64,000 bases of DNA, from NCBI RefSeq assembly GCF_014696385.1, contig NZ_JACJQB010000002.1, forward strand, positions 62,001 through 126,000, written 5' to 3'. The notes beneath the pieces are model-generated. The model saw only the letters and a list, made by a program, of their open reading frames with translations, was not told where the DNA came from and did not search any database. This DNA is from Pseudanabaena mucicola FACHB-723. GTDB taxonomy: Bacteria; Cyanobacteriota; Cyanobacteriia; Pseudanabaenales; Pseudanabaenaceae. Positions 7,797 through 17,358 of this stretch are shown here, piece by piece. The position numbers and the translations under genes were made by a program. Position 1 is the first letter of the stretch. Every line of letters begins with the position of its first letter.

Positions 7797-10757
7797 TTAG
7801 TTCCCATCGCCAATGAGAATAAATGCTGACCAAAAATAAGGATGCTGAAATTTATCGAACTGAGTAGCTTGCAGGAGTGTCAACTGGGATTGTCGTAGGG
7901 AATTAATAATGTTGCGACCATCCTGTAATTGTCGATAAAAATTACTCATGAGCGCTTGAGTACCTTGGTCACTAACTGTCCATAGAGAGGCGATCGCAGC
8001 CCTTGCACCAGTCCGTTGAACTTGGTAGCCAAAACCCAGAATTTCTTCTCCACTGCCAACGATGCCACCGATCGCTGTTTGACAAGCACTCAAAACGATT
8101 AATTGTGTATTGGGTAATTTCCATTCGCGCAACTCTCGTAGATTGAGGCGCTCGCCATTGCCCATTAAAACGAAAGAGTCTTCTGGTGTGCCACGCACAA
8201 ATGCGGCATGGGTGGCTAAATGGATCAGGTTGAAATTGCTAAATTGATCAGCAATGACATTGCGGCTAAACGATGTATCGACCAATTTAGTCGTGTTGGG
8301 AACTGTTGTAGAAATATCCTCAATTTCTTTACCTGCAAAGGGTAAACCTGTAAAGGTGAAATTTTCATTGCCGATCGCAAATTTAACTACACCTTGGGTA
8401 AAGGCAGCCGCAATTACTTTTAGGGGAGCTTTTGGCGCTGTTGCCAATTCTAAAAAGCCCGAAGCAGTCAAATAATTAACACTATAACGCTCGACTAACC
8501 ATTGCTTACCGTCATAGAGTGATGCCAGAGGGATATAGCGCATCTGGCCATCAGGTGCATAGAGCAACAGTTCAATATTGGCGGCGGTGAGATCTGCTTC
8601 AATTGGTTTAATTAGATACTGGTATAGCCGTTTTGCAGAATCTTGGACATCGAGAGAGCTAGGATCTTGTAAATCTACACGAAAATCTTGAAGCAATTGA
8701 CTAAATTCACTGCTGCTAACTGACAGGGATCGTAAGATTGGTGCAGATTTGGCTGGCAAAAGCACAAGAAATAGTTGATCTTCAAATAGTAATGGTGAAA
8801 ATAAGGCAGCCCGATCTCCAAATTTCTGTACATTTGCTAATAGCGATCGCGATGAAGATAAATTTACGCCCTGTATTGCTGAGGTTTGTTGAATTTGCTT
8901 AGTTAATGATGAGCCATTTACCAAAGATTTGAGGTCAGCCTTAATTAGGGTTTGTTCATTCGTAAATAGCGTGATCCCCATAGCCGTGCTTTGAGTGCCT
9001 TTAACATCGCGTAAATAGTCCTGTAGCTCTTGCACTTTTAACAGATCAAGGATTTGTAACGCCTCATAGATTCGACCTTGTTGTAATAGCAGTTTGGCAA
9101 GATGGCGATAGGTATAGGCAACACTTTGTTTATAGGCAGCCCGATCTTCACGGGGCAACATGCGGAGCGATTGCCGAATTGATTCGCGCACATTTACTGA
9201 CTGCTTAAGAAATGCGATCGCAATTTCTAGTTGTTTTTGTTGCTCAAACAAGTCGCCAATATTTGCTAGTAATACGGCTTCAGTACTGACATCACGCACT
9301 TCCTGCACAATATTCAAAGCTTTTTGATAAGTGGTGATCGCCTCGGAATACTTACCCAAATTGGCATAGGCTCGACCTAAATTACTTAGTGCTACACCCG
9401 TTCCTGTGCGATCGCCAACTTTCTCATACTGAGACAGAGATTGCTGATACAAGGCAATCGCCTGTTCCCTTTGCCCCAGTCGTGCATAGGTGCTACCGAT
9501 ATGATCAAGGGTGATACCGATGCCGAGTTCGTTGCCAATTTCTTGATAAATTACTTTGGCTTTTTGAAAAAGTGTAATTGCCTCAGCATATTTACCACTG
9601 TTGCTATAGAGCTGTGCGAGATTATTGAGATTATTTGCTTGTCCTGCCTTAACAGTAACATTTTGATTCGCAGTATCTCCTACGGTTGCGCGTACCGACA
9701 AGCCGCGACTATTCAGGGTGGGGTTGCTGTTATCTTCACCTAAAACATCATGCAGCAACTCAATTTCAGTCTTTTCTAAACCTGCAAAGTCCTTACTAGT
9801 CAACTGCAAATAGACTTTATTAGCTTGATCTGCCAACTCTAAGGCGCGGCGATTTTGCCCAAGACTAAAATATAAGGCACTCAAATTATTGAGGATTGCT
9901 GCCTCGTCACCACGATAACAACATAGCGATCGCACTAAGCTCAAAGCTTGCTCATAGGAACCTAAAGCTTGTGAATATGCTGTTTGATTGGCATAAATTA
10001 CTCCCATATTATTCAAGATTTGGACTTTGCCAATGCGATCATCTCGTTCTGTGGCAATTGGGAGCATCTGGTGATAACTAGCAAGAGCAAGGTCATATTT
10101 AGAAGACTTGAAGTAAATCGAAGCCATCCGCGAAAGAGTCAAGCCTTCACTGGTTAGTAAAGCATTGCGATCGCCTTTTTTAGATTTGAGGCGATCGCGG
10201 AAAATATCGAGAGCCTGTTGATAGATCGGCAATGCTTGCTCATATTGCCTCTGTTTGTCATGGACATCAGCAATGTATTGCAAGGTATAAGCAACATCCG
10301 TAGGATCGCCTTCAGGTGATTTGGCAATTTGCATAGCTATTGGTAGAGCTTGCTGAAAGTGCAGCATCGCTTGCTCATACTGCCCCGTATTGAGATACAC
10401 CTCTCCCAAGAAATTCAGGGTGTCGCGTTCGCCACCCTTGGCTTTCCATTTCTGAAATAGCTCTAAAGCCTTTCGCAAATCTGCGATCGCACCTTGTGGA
10501 TCTGCCTTCTGCAAACGGTCATATCCCGACTGTTTGAGATAAATTGCCTCAGTAATTTGCTGTATTCGCAGGTCATCCACTGATTGTGCGATCGCACTTA
10601 GTTCTAACTGGATTAGACTCGGCATTGGCACGCCGATGATAGTTAGCCACACTGCCATACTCGCCACACTAGCGAGTCTTGGGCTTATCCTGTTGTTTAC
10701 AACGAAACCTTTGCGCCGCAGAGGTTTTTGCATGTTTAGTTGTTCTGCCACTGACAC
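7797..10757 (-). CDS. TPR-CHAT protein (caspase-like fold)
   Basis: A long array of tetratricopeptide repeats fills about residues 60-560 (for example GEVYLNTGQYEQAMLHFQQA and LGRAYANLGKYSEAITTYQK). A CHAT domain occupies the last 250 residues. The caspase-like dyad is present: H850 in HLATHAAF and C892 in VLSACQTAIGG, and the end PYFWSAFILIGD is typical. An N-terminal hydrophobic segment after RKGFVVNNRISPR looks like a signal or anchor, so the protein is probably exported or membrane-bound. The frame overlaps the DUF2805 gene by 89 bases. Starts at 10733 or, without overlap, at 10658 are alternatives. Catalytic function is expected from the dyad, substrates unknown. Confidence 0.9.
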   Translation of the reverse strand: MSVAEQLNMQKPLRRKGFVVNNRISPRLASVASMAVWLTIIGVPMPSLIQLELSAIAQSVDDLRIQQITEAIYLKQSGYDRLQKADPQGAIADLRKALELFQKWKAKGGERDTLNFLGEVYLNTGQYEQAMLHFQQALPIAMQIAKSPEGDPTDVAYTLQYIADVHDKQRQYEQALPIYQQALDIFRDRLKSKKGDRNALLTSEGLTLSRMASIYFKSSKYDLALASYHQMLPIATERDDRIGKVQILNNMGVIYANQTAYSQALGSYEQALSLVRSLCCYRGDEAAILNNLSALYFSLGQNRRALELADQANKVYLQLTSKDFAGLEKTEIELLHDVLGEDNSNPTLNSRGLSVRATVGDTANQNVTVKAGQANNLNNLAQLYSNSGKYAEAITLFQKAKVIYQEIGNELGIGITLDHIGSTYARLGQREQAIALYQQSLSQYEKVGDRTGTGVALSNLGRAYANLGKYSEAITTYQKALNIVQEVRDVSTEAVLLANIGDLFEQQKQLEIAIAFLKQSVNVRESIRQSLRMLPREDRAAYKQSVAYTYRHLAKLLLQQGRIYEALQILDLLKVQELQDYLRDVKGTQSTAMGITLFTNEQTLIKADLKSLVNGSSLTKQIQQTSAIQGVNLSSSRSLLANVQKFGDRAALFSPLLFEDQLFLVLLPAKSAPILRSLSVSSSEFSQLLQDFRVDLQDPSSLDVQDSAKRLYQYLIKPIEADLTAANIELLLYAPDGQMRYIPLASLYDGKQWLVERYSVNYLTASGFLELATAPKAPLKVIAAAFTQGVVKFAIGNENFTFTGLPFAGKEIEDISTTVPNTTKLVDTSFSRNVIADQFSNFNLIHLATHAAFVRGTPEDSFVLMGNGERLNLRELREWKLPNTQLIVLSACQTAIGGIVGSGEEILGFGYQVQRTGARAAIASLWTVSDQGTQALMSNFYRQLQDGRNIINSLRQSQLTLLQATQFDKFQHPYFWSAFILIGDGN

Positions 10758-10938
10758 GCTCCCGCCACATCAGAAAAGATGATCGCTTCATCGACTTACG
10801 CATGATTTTAATCACCTCCGCCTCAGAAACCCCAAATTGGTCGTAAATCGTATCAAAGGTGGTGCGATCTTCCCAAGCCATTTCAATAATGCGATCAATA
10901 TCAGCCGCAGTGAGTGATTTTAAAGGATCGGTATTCAT
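10669..10938 (-). CDS. DUF2805/TIGR03643 family protein
   Basis: The 89-residue basic protein has the conserved string IDRIIEMAWEDRTTFDTIYD, then GVSEAEVIKIMR and the tail SSFLMWRERVSGRTTKHAKT, which I recognise as DUF2805 (TIGR03643). The pattern resembles a helix-turn-helix followed by an RNA- or DNA-contacting basic tail, but no function is established. Its 3' end overlaps the 5' end of the TPR-CHAT frame in another reading frame. Both genes point left and the DUF2325 protein gene lies 55 bases upstream, so the three may be co-transcribed. Confidence 0.85.
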   Translation of the reverse strand: MNTDPLKSLTAADIDRIIEMAWEDRTTFDTIYDQFGVSEAEVIKIMRKSMKRSSFLMWRERVSGRTTKHAKTSAAQRFRCKQQDKPKTR

Positions 10939-10993
10939 GTTTATATCCAGTCTTGTTGAGCAATGCCTTTTCAGGTATTTTTAAGTATTCTAT

Positions 10994-12031
10994 TTATCCT
11001 TGCTTCCAATGACGCGCTAGTTGCTTTGCCTTTAATCCCGATTCAATTACTTCCAACAATCTGGTCATACCTGTAGTATTCACGATTTCGTAAGTTTTAT
11101 TGGCTCGCCGACAAGCCTCAATCGCTCTTTCCGTCAGCGAGTGACTTGCATAACCCGTCACAATAATAATCAGATCACCACCCGAAATTTGGCTCTCACC
11201 CTGCGCCGCCAATTGCAAACCATCCTGCTCGGTATACCACATTAAATTAATTGCCGAATCGCGCAAGCGATTTTTGACAGCCGTCTGTAAACGATCATGA
11301 CCACCAAATACCAATACCTTGCCACTGAGATCCGTATACAAAGCAGGTCTTTTTTCAGACTTGCGATGTCTTGCCGACGGTTGCACATCAGGAGCGCGAT
11401 CAACACGAGAGCGGTTTTCAAGAGCCTTGTTATAAATAAAAGTTAGCGTTTGCTCATGGCTACCACGTAAACGGGCAACAGGGCCCTCTTCACTGTGGGA
11501 ATTTATTTGATTGATCAATGCCTCGACCACTTCCTCAAGCGCCCCAATTGCTTTTAAGTCATTGGCATATCCACGCACGGCAATTGAAGCATCTGTGGCA
11601 CTAAAGAAATCCTGCTGTTCTTCGATCATCTCCAATAAATCAGCTTTTAACTCCTGTCGCCATTGAGCAGTTTGTTCGGTTATTCTTTCATCTAGTAGTC
11701 TTTCTTCACTCAAAATCAACTGGCGATCAGCTAGCTGTGCCGCGAGAATAGGTGCTTCCGATATTTCTTGACGAATGTCCGAGGCCTTCTTGTCTAGCCT
11801 TTGTCTAGTTTCACTGTTTGGATTACCCCCCTCGCGATCATATTCCTGCAACATCTGCTCAACTTTTGCCAGCAATGGTTTCAATCTTGCTTCAATTTGG
11901 GCTACTGCCTCTTGGATTTGACGATCTCGTTGTTGTTGTAGTCGATTTTGTTCTAACTCCACCTTTGCCATCGTCAGCAAATCGCTAACCGACGCTTCTA
12001 GTTCATCTAATTCAGAAATATGCATATTCAC
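10994..12031 (-). CDS. coiled-coil protein with C-terminal DUF2325 domain
   Basis: Residues 1-175 are strongly charged heptad-like helices (LEQNRLQQQRDRQIQEAV and so on), predicting a long coiled coil. After a basic linker near 205-230, a small Rossmann-like domain follows: KVLVFGGHDRLQ with the GGH of DUF2325 at 243-245, DLIIIVTGYASHSLTERA, then ANKTYEIVNTTGMTRLLEVI. DUF2325 is thought to be a nucleotide- or metal-binding domain, without an assigned reaction. The order coiled coil plus DUF2325 recurs in cyanobacteria. It is the first gene of the leftward trio ending in the TPR-CHAT gene. Confidence 0.75.
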   Translation of the reverse strand: MNMHISELDELEASVSDLLTMAKVELEQNRLQQQRDRQIQEAVAQIEARLKPLLAKVEQMLQEYDREGGNPNSETRQRLDKKASDIRQEISEAPILAAQLADRQLILSEERLLDERITEQTAQWRQELKADLLEMIEEQQDFFSATDASIAVRGYANDLKAIGALEEVVEALINQINSHSEEGPVARLRGSHEQTLTFIYNKALENRSRVDRAPDVQPSARHRKSEKRPALYTDLSGKVLVFGGHDRLQTAVKNRLRDSAINLMWYTEQDGLQLAAQGESQISGGDLIIIVTGYASHSLTERAIEACRRANKTYEIVNTTGMTRLLEVIESGLKAKQLARHWKQG

Positions 12032-12169
12032 TTAATATTTATTTATATTTGATTAATTTGTATAACAAGAGTAGAAGTCGTGAGAAATGACCTCGAATAA
12101 GTAATTATAAGAAGTTATCGTCACTAATCTCCAATGTAACCTCTTGCTTGCCTAAGTGTGTATAGTTTT

Positions 12170-12823
12170 ATGCCTCAAACTGATATCAATCCTGCCCCAT
12201 ACATCGATTACGCCCTATTAGATCCTGCTGCTAGTGATGAGCAAGTTGATCGTGTCTGCGAAGAAGCCGATCGCTTTGGTTTCGCTAGCGTCTGTGTTTA
12301 CCCTTGCAACGTTAAGCGTGCTACCGAAAGATTACTAAAAACCAGAGTCGAAATTTGTACAGTGATCGGCTTTCCCAGTGGTGCAACTACATCAAATGTG
12401 AAGCTTTATGAAGCTATGGAAGCAATAGAAAATGGTGCTACGGAGTTAGATGTTGTTATTAATTTGGGATGGCTAAAAACTGGACAAACAAATTTGTTGC
12501 ACCAAGATATTGCCCAAATTTGTGAAGAGTCAGGTAAGCCTGTCAAGGCGATTTTAGAGATGAGCTTACTTACTCCCGATGAGCAGGAACTCGCTGCTGA
12601 GATTTGCCTAGACGCAGGAGTTGCATTTCTGAAAACAGGTACAGGCTGGGCAGGTGGTGCCACCGTAGAAATGGTGAAATTTCTCAAAGAACTTTCACGG
12701 GGCAAGGTTGGCATCAAAGCTTCAGGTGGAATTCGTACTAGAGAACAAGCAATCGCCCTGATTAATGCAGGTGCAACACGCATCGGTACTTCTCATGGTG
12801 TCGCTATTTCTCGTACCTCATAG
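12170..12823 (+). CDS. deoC: deoxyribose-phosphate aldolase
   Basis: DeoC cleaves 2-deoxyribose 5-phosphate into acetaldehyde and glyceraldehyde 3-phosphate in deoxynucleoside salvage. Counting from the ATG at 12170, the TIM-barrel landmarks are [12 protein letters not shown] (normally DHT.L), D94 in [14 protein letters not shown], the Schiff-base lysine K155 in AFLKTGTGW, and K183 in [15 protein letters not shown] four codons earlier (12158) is an alternative start. At 217 residues the length is typical of bacterial DeoC. No other deo genes are nearby. Confidence 0.95.
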   Translation: MPQTDINPAPYIDYALLDPAASDEQVDRVCEEADRFGFASVCVYPCNVKRATERLLKTRVEICTVIGFPSGATTSNVKLYEAMEAIENGATELDVVINLGWLKTGQTNLLHQDIAQICEESGKPVKAILEMSLLTPDEQELAAEICLDAGVAFLKTGTGWAGGATVEMVKFLKELSRGKVGIKASGGIRTREQAIALINAGATRIGTSHGVAISRTS

Positions 12824-12942
12824 CAAATCCAAGTAGCTACTTTCCCAGTGAAGAATTAGCAATTCTAAAAAATTGGAGTGTAGTTTTAAATTTATAAGTT
12901 GGTAAGCATACAATAAAAAATATAAACATCAAAATTTAAGCT

Positions 12943-13452
12943 GTGATACCAACTATTGATGTCAAACATGCTTACTCGATGTGTTTAGGAATGATCATCA
13001 CACTGACGGGAGTTTCTCTGTGGCAACGCTTATCTCCTCCCCAAAATAGAGACATTTCTGAAAATATTGAAGCATCTAAGTTAATTGTCCCACCTTTACC
13101 GTCTACTTTTACGCGCCCTTCCCTCAATGATGGGGAAAATATTGGCAGCTTGCGCGTTGGTAACCGCACTGATCGCTCAGTCCGAATTGTTCTGCTTTCA
13201 AGAATCACCTCTCAGAATGAATGGCAAACGATTGAACCTCTAAACTGGGACTTTGAACCTAATGAGGGTGGCAAAGAAGGTCTATTACTATCACTGCCCA
13301 ATTACAAAATTGCGATCGGTAAGGGTGATGTAATTTTTGCCTTTGCTACTGACGGTTCCCGCACCTACTGGGGGCCTAATATTGTTGGTGAAACCGATGC
13401 CCCATTCTGGGATAGTCAAAACAAAGAATGGAGTATGGTATTACAACCCTAA
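12943..13452 (+). CDS. unknown protein with N-terminal membrane anchor
   Basis: I do not recognise this 169-residue protein. It starts with GTG (or ATG at 12979), has one hydrophobic helix (MCLGMIITLTGVSLW) and then a Pro-rich linker. The C-terminal 110 residues look like a beta-sandwich, with alternating polar and hydrophobic residues (GSLRVGNRTDRSVRIVLL, then KIAIGKGDVIFAFA). It is probably anchored in the cytoplasmic membrane with its domain outside. It has its own terminator, facing the next gene, so it is monocistronic. Confidence 0.75.
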   Translation: MIPTIDVKHAYSMCLGMIITLTGVSLWQRLSPPQNRDISENIEASKLIVPPLPSTFTRPSLNDGENIGSLRVGNRTDRSVRIVLLSRITSQNEWQTIEPLNWDFEPNEGGKEGLLLSLPNYKIAIGKGDVIFAFATDGSRTYWGPNIVGETDAPFWDSQNKEWSMVLQP

Positions 13453-13457
13453 CATTT

Positions 13458-13500
13458 CACCAAAAAGAAGCCTTCCATATGGAAGGCTTCTTTTTGGGTG
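13458..13500. terminator. hairpin after the anchored unknown protein
   Basis: An almost perfect palindrome centred on CCATATGG has about 20-bp arms, with a one-base slip near the base. The T5 tract in the right arm marks it as terminator for the + strand gene. Confidence 0.85.
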
Positions 13501-13542
13501 CTTTACTCATATAGCAAAAAAGAGTTAGCTAGTAGAAAGCCA

Positions 13543-13593
13543 AATCCAAGAAGCGAGTAGCGGCGCAAAGCGCCGCCACTCGCTTCTTGGATT
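13543..13593. terminator. GC-core 24-bp hairpin
   Basis: Arms 13543-13566 and 13570-13593 pair with one mismatch around an AAA loop, core GCGGCGC/GCGCCGC. It stands between the two converging unknown genes and probably ends the leftward one. Confidence 0.8.
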
Positions 13594-13619
13594 TTATGTC
13601 CTAAGCAAAACTTAATCAG

Positions 13620-14729
13620 CTATACGTTGGGATCTTTACGCTTAATGATTGGTTTGGGCACAGGGGGACGCTCTTCCGTAGATCGTGGTCTAGGCGGATA
13701 AATATTAGCGGGACTGCCACCATCAAATTCACCTGTATAAGACGGCTTAAATGGACGATCGCTAAATTTCCTTGGTGCAAATTTATTCGTCCCAAAGCGC
13801 CCCTTAGGTTGCTGGTGTCGCTTGCCTTTATAGGGAACAATGCCGATAAATTCGCCATCGATGATCGTTAGAACATCCCCTTGACGTTGGACATTGACAC
13901 TCCAAAATTGTCCAATCGCATCAGTTGGCAATAGTCCTGTCAGTCGGACTTTAAATTTGCTATATTCCCTAGTGACTTTATCTTTTTGCTTGTCAAACTT
14001 TTGTTCAGTACGTCTTACCTTCACAATTACCGAGTTATCTTCGGCTGATTGACTAGATATTTCACCACGAACTGAAAAATATCCATCTTGGACATTGGGA
14101 TCGATAGGCAAATCTGATTTGCCAAGCTCTACAGGAGCCCAAACCCCAGCAATCTGCACATGCAATCTTCCCGCCTTATCATTAGTGCGTGGATAGACAA
14201 CCCATAGATATTCCTGATCGCTTTGCAATCTTTTCTTGACAATCGAGATGATTTTGCCCAGTAATACTGCATCAACTTGCGAACCATCAGAGGTTAAGAT
14301 ATGCCCCTTTGCAAAGTTATCTTCATTGGGAATATATTGACCGTGCACTACGCCGATAGCTCTGTATTGAAATGGTTCTGTCGCTTCGGGAATTGGCTGT
14401 AGGCAAATCTTCGGCTCATTACTCTCTTCAACCTGCTTCTGTATAGAGGCAATGTCTACCGAGCGTTTGGGCGCAGACTGTTTTACCTTGGCAGCAGCAG
14501 CAACAGATTTTGCAGAGACGGATGAAACAGAAGCAGATGCATCTGTATTTTCTAGATGAGGCAATGCTGATTTTGCGTCTTCAGATTCAGTGGGTTCAGA
14601 AGACTTAGGAGCAATAACTTTGAGAACTTCTAATTTTGGCAAGTCTTTATTCGGAGGTTTCGGTGTGACAGATTTGGATACTTTACTGTTGGAGTCATTG
14701 GATTGACTGGACTGATTGGTTTTACTCAT
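13620..14729 (-). CDS. unknown protein with disordered ends and a beta-rich core
   Basis: I do not recognise this 369-residue protein. A Ser/Lys/Pro-rich tail covers residues 1-110. The core, about 115-300, is beta-rich (FQYRAIGVVHGQYIPNEDNF, AVLLGKIISIVKK, HVQIAGVWAPVELG, SKFKVRLTGLLP, VLTIIDGEFIGIVPYK). The last 70 residues are basic and proline-rich (RHQQPKGRFGTNKFAPRKF). Basic tails of this kind often bind RNA or other nucleic acid, which is only a guess here. The start is well supported by GGAGG six bases upstream of the ATG. A cyanobacterial conserved protein is likely. Confidence 0.75.
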   Translation of the reverse strand: MSKTNQSSQSNDSNSKVSKSVTPKPPNKDLPKLEVLKVIAPKSSEPTESEDAKSALPHLENTDASASVSSVSAKSVAAAAKVKQSAPKRSVDIASIQKQVEESNEPKICLQPIPEATEPFQYRAIGVVHGQYIPNEDNFAKGHILTSDGSQVDAVLLGKIISIVKKRLQSDQEYLWVVYPRTNDKAGRLHVQIAGVWAPVELGKSDLPIDPNVQDGYFSVRGEISSQSAEDNSVIVKVRRTEQKFDKQKDKVTREYSKFKVRLTGLLPTDAIGQFWSVNVQRQGDVLTIIDGEFIGIVPYKGKRHQQPKGRFGTNKFAPRKFSDRPFKPSYTGEFDGGSPANIYPPRPRSTEERPPVPKPIIKRKDPNV

Positions 14730-15315
14730 CTGAACCTCCAGAAAACTAAAGTGTCTAGTGCGGGCTAGAACTTACTGAACAATTGCTAAAAAATATGTAA
14801 ATCAACGCTAAACAAACTCTATTTAGAATAAATAAAGCATGAATTGCAGTCGATCGATATCTCCTTAAAAATATGAGATATTTACATACTTAAAAACCAC
14901 CCAAATCAAATTCCGCAACAGATAAAATATTTAGGCAGTTTAGTTTATCCCATCACCGAACTTAAAACTTCAACCAAGTAAGTAAAATTATTAAGGCTCA
15001 GGACGATCTAGATTGTGAGTTTTTAGGTCTCTAGTTCAGCATACACCGTATTAACAACAAATTAAAATCGACCCCTGCAATGTAGTAATTGATACTACCC
15101 TTAGGTTTGAGTTTTTTTTGGTTGTCTAAGAAAGTAAAATAAGGCTTTTTGTTCCCAGCTTTTTAATTCGATGGTATTAAGGATTTACAAAGGATTTGCG
15201 ATCCCCGCTAAATCAGTGATTAACATACTTTTGTCCGCAAGTTCAGGAAAAACAACCTGTACCTAATGATATCTGCATGATATCTGCCGATGTTTCAACG
15301 GATAAAGAGGATTTT
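14730..15315. other. 586-bp gene-free stretch between divergent genes
   Basis: Two genes point away from this stretch, so it should hold both promoters. I see small stems at 14857-14881 (ATATCTC with GAGATAT) and 15082-15098 (GTAGTA with TACTAC). The second is followed 14 bases later by an 8-base T-run at 15112-15119, a possible weak terminator or leader structure upstream of gnd. No frame of note, tRNA or repeated unit was found. Confidence 0.45.
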
Positions 15316-16740
15316 ATGACATCTGACAAGCAAAATTTTGGATTAATCGGTTTGGCGGTAATGGGTGAAAACCTTGCTCTAAACATTGAGCGTAATGGTT
15401 TTTCGATGAGTGTGTACAACCGTAGCCGTGACAAAACCGATAAGTTTTTGGCGACCCGTGCTGCTGGCAAGAATTTTAAAGGCACATTTACGATCGCAGA
15501 TTTTGTTGCCTCATTAGAGCGTCCTCGCAAAATTATGATCATGGTCAAGGCAGGAGCGCCTGTGGATGCCGTCATTGAGGAACTGAAACCATTCCTAGAT
15601 GAAGGCGACATCATCATTGATGGTGGTAACTCGCTCTATAACGATACTGATCGCCGCACCGTGGAGCTAGAGAGAATCAATCTCAAGTTTATTGGTATGG
15701 GGGTAAGTGGCGGCGAAGAAGGCGCACTCAATGGACCAAGTATGATGCCTGGTGGTCAGAAGTCTGCCTATGCTGAAATCGAGCCAATTGTGACCAAGAT
15801 CGCGGCTCAAGTCGATGACGGTGCTTGTGTGACTTACATCGGCAAGGGCAGTGCAGGGCATTACGTGAAGATGGTGCATAACGGTATTGAGTATGGCGAT
15901 ATGCAGTTGATTGCTGAGGCTTACGATTTACTCAGCACTGGGTTGGGCTTGACGGCAAGTGAGTTGCATGAAACTTTTACAGCATGGCGTACTTCTGAGC
16001 TTGATTCTTATCTAATCGATATTACGGCAGATATTTTCACTAAAGCCGATGAACTGACTGGGGATGCACTGGTTAACAAGATTCTTGATGCCGCAGGTCA
16101 AAAGGGTACGGGTAAATGGACTGTCCAAAGTGCTTTTGATCTCGGTGTAGCGATCCCCACAATGATTGCGGCGGTGACCGCAAGGGTGATGTCTTCTTAC
16201 AAAGAAGAGCGCGTAGCAGCTTCTAAGGTGCTAAAAAGTTCGACCTCTGGTAAATACGAAGGCGATCGCCAAGAATTTATTGATGCAGTGCGTGACGCAC
16301 TGTACTGTTCCAAGATTTGTTCCTACGCTCAGGGCATGGCACTACTTAGTGCAGCTTCCCGTGATTTTGGCTATGACTTAAATTTGGGTGAAATTGCCCG
16401 TATTTGGAAAGGTGGTTGCATTATTCGTGCGGCTTTCCTTGACAAGATCAAACTGGCTTTTCAGCGCAATCCTCAATTGCCTAACTTGTTAGTCGATCCT
16501 GATTTCAAACAAACGATTCTGACCAAAGAAGCGGCATGGCGAAAGGTGGTTGTAGCAGCGGCGCAGTTGGGTATCCCGATTCCTGCCTTTAGTGCATCCC
16601 TCGATTATTTCGATAGTTACAGACGCGATCGCCTACCTCAAAACTTGACACAGGCTCAGCGCGATTACTTCGGTGCTCACACCTACGAGCGCACCGACAA
16701 GCCCAGAGGTGAATTTTTCCACACTGAGTGGATGAAGTAA
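15316..16740 (+). CDS. gnd: 6-phosphogluconate dehydrogenase, decarboxylating
   Basis: Gnd oxidises 6-phosphogluconate to ribulose 5-phosphate with NADP+, in the oxidative pentose phosphate pathway, the main night-time NADPH route in cyanobacteria. The N-terminal Rossmann motif is [15 protein letters not shown], followed by [12 protein letters not shown]. The catalytic region has [21 protein letters not shown] and the lysine/asparagine segment [15 protein letters not shown]. The end [16 protein letters not shown] is typical. An upstream ATG at 15277 is possible, but AAAGAGGA precedes the ATG at 15316 and gives a 474-residue product of usual length. Confidence 0.97.
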   Translation: MTSDKQNFGLIGLAVMGENLALNIERNGFSMSVYNRSRDKTDKFLATRAAGKNFKGTFTIADFVASLERPRKIMIMVKAGAPVDAVIEELKPFLDEGDIIIDGGNSLYNDTDRRTVELERINLKFIGMGVSGGEEGALNGPSMMPGGQKSAYAEIEPIVTKIAAQVDDGACVTYIGKGSAGHYVKMVHNGIEYGDMQLIAEAYDLLSTGLGLTASELHETFTAWRTSELDSYLIDITADIFTKADELTGDALVNKILDAAGQKGTGKWTVQSAFDLGVAIPTMIAAVTARVMSSYKEERVAASKVLKSSTSGKYEGDRQEFIDAVRDALYCSKICSYAQGMALLSAASRDFGYDLNLGEIARIWKGGCIIRAAFLDKIKLAFQRNPQLPNLLVDPDFKQTILTKEAAWRKVVVAAAQLGIPIPAFSASLDYFDSYRRDRLPQNLTQAQRDYFGAHTYERTDKPRGEFFHTEWMK

Positions 16741-16777
16741 TTTCATTATTCAAAATGGTGTTAACGTTTTGAGTATC

Positions 16778-16817
16778 CCAAGAAGAAATGCGGTATTTGT
16801 ACTGCCTTTCTTCTTGG
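16778..16817. terminator. 18-bp hairpin after gnd
   Basis: CCAAGAAGAAATGCGGTA pairs with TACTGCCTTTCTTCTTGG with one mismatch and one G-U. It lacks a T-run, so it may stabilise the gnd mRNA end or terminate weakly. Confidence 0.5.
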
Positions 16818-16893
16818 AGGCAGACTAACCGTAATCGAGATGATATGGGTAATAATGGTAATACCTTAGATATGTCAAGAGAGTTACAAATTA

Positions 16894-17349
16894 ATGACTC
16901 AGACAATTGCAAAACAGTCATTGTACGAATCTGACTACTTACTTTGGATACAAGAAACCATAGCGAATTTAAAATCTAAAAATTTTGAGTGTTTAGATAT
17001 TGATAACTTAATTGAGGAGATTGAGGACTTGGGGCGATCGCAAAGGAAGGAGTTAGAAAGCCGTCTCAAGACTTTGCTAGAACATCTCCTTAAGCGGATT
17101 TACGTCAATATGCCCGATTGTTTCAATGGCTGGGAAAATACAATTCGTGAGCAGCGATCGCAAATTGAGGTGTTACTCAACAACTATCCCAGTCTGAAAA
17201 GCTATTGGGATGAACATTTGAGTTCTGCATGGCGCATCGCTTTAAAATATGCTCGTAAGGAATACCAATCGCACGGCTTTAATTTTCCTGATACATGGCA
17301 GTTTGAAAACGACATCGACTCGATTTTAAATATTGATTTTTGGCTTTAG
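16894..17349 (+). CDS. DUF29 family protein
   Basis: The 151-residue protein shows the DUF29 pattern: LYESDYLLWIQETIANLKSK, then LDIDNLIEEIEDLGRSQRKE, LLEHLLKR, WENTIREQRSQIEVLL, and a C-terminal ALKYARKEY. The family is helical, common in cyanobacteria in many copies, and has no known function. anmK starts nine bases after its stop, so both are probably on one transcript. A functional link to cell-wall recycling is not implied by that alone. Confidence 0.9.
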   Translation: MTQTIAKQSLYESDYLLWIQETIANLKSKNFECLDIDNLIEEIEDLGRSQRKELESRLKTLLEHLLKRIYVNMPDCFNGWENTIREQRSQIEVLLNNYPSLKSYWDEHLSSAWRIALKYARKEYQSHGFNFPDTWQFENDIDSILNIDFWL

Positions 17350-17358
17350 CGACAATTC

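Noticed and set aside
12406-12783. 125-residue frame on the minus strand within deoC
   Set aside because: It overlaps the catalytic part of deoC, whose motifs are intact.
14730-15315. Possible tRNA or other stable RNA in the long spacer
   Set aside because: No cloverleaf with a TTCGA-type T-loop and CCA-compatible acceptor stem was found by eye. I found none in the other spacers either.
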